5,962 bases of DNA from the NCBI GenBank assembly GCA_013202615.1, contig JABMRL010000171.1, forward strand, positions 1 through 5,962. The letters run 5' to 3'. The DNA is from Dehalococcoidia bacterium (GTDB lineage Bacteria > Chloroflexota > Dehalococcoidia > Dehalococcoidales > RBG-16-60-22). Shown in pieces: positions 5,914 to 5,962 of the stretch. The translations under genes and the position numbers were made by a program. The notes beneath the pieces were generated by a model. That model had not been told where the DNA came from. It saw only the letters and a program-made list of their open reading frames with translations, and searched no databases. The first letter of the stretch is position 1; the number at the start of each line of letters is the position of its first letter.

Positions 5914-5961
5914 TCACACAATCGGCCCGAGGGTATAGATGCCGGGGAAGTTGCCATAGCC
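5914..5961 (-). CDS. C-terminal end of an unidentified upstream gene (partial)
   Basis: The last 15 codons of a possible minus-strand gene enter from the right edge and end at TGA 5916-5914. The peptide is GYGNFPGIYTLGPIV. The codons mostly end in G or C, like the real genes here, and a terminator-like hairpin follows the stop by two bases. These two facts are the reasons to think it is coding. I do not recognise the family from so short a tail, and chance is possible. Confidence 0.4.
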   Translation of the reverse strand, partial: GYGNFPGIYTLGPIV

Positions 5962-5962
5962 C

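Overview
The window is a dense metabolic segment of a bacterial chromosome. It is GC-rich, with G or C favoured at third codon positions. It reads as two convergent gene sets that both perform thiamine-diphosphate-dependent oxidative decarboxylation of 2-oxoacids. The genes suggest an anaerobic or facultatively anaerobic bacterium. The gamma-delta-alpha-beta ferredoxin oxidoreductase beside an acetoin/pyruvate dehydrogenase-like E1-E2 set would fit Chloroflexota (Dehalococcoidia-like) or an anaerobic Firmicute, but this is a guess that the sequence alone does not settle.

Plus strand, 1-2412: the tail of an E1 alpha subunit, a complete E1 beta subunit (187-1164) and a complete E2 acyltransferase (1207-2412) form a 2-oxoacid (pyruvate or acetoin type) dehydrogenase operon. 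No E3 dihydrolipoamide dehydrogenase lies in the window.

Minus strand, 5828 down to 2423: a four-subunit pyruvate-type:ferredoxin oxidoreductase is encoded in the order gamma (5828-5262), delta (5265-4993), alpha (4993-3815), beta (3818-2967). Its start and stop codons overlap as ATGA, TAATG and ATGA. After a 34-base gap comes a small nitroreductase-family flavoprotein (2932-2423), whose stop lies only 10 bases from the E2 stop. Upstream of the gamma gene is a well-formed extended -10 promoter so close to the start codon that the mRNA should be leaderless or nearly so. Upstream of that is a terminator-like hairpin, directly after what looks like the last codons of another minus-strand gene that runs off the window.

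Together, the E1-E2 set would yield acyl-CoA with NADH (given an E3 from elsewhere), while the Por complex would yield acetyl-CoA with reduced ferredoxin, or run in reverse to fix CO2. The two operons meet tail to tail. I see no mobile elements, CRISPR arrays, RNA genes or long non-coding stretches. I do not see a clearly undescribed system; the most interesting points are the por promoter geometry, the pairing of the two oxoacid systems, and the nitroreductase attached to the por operon.
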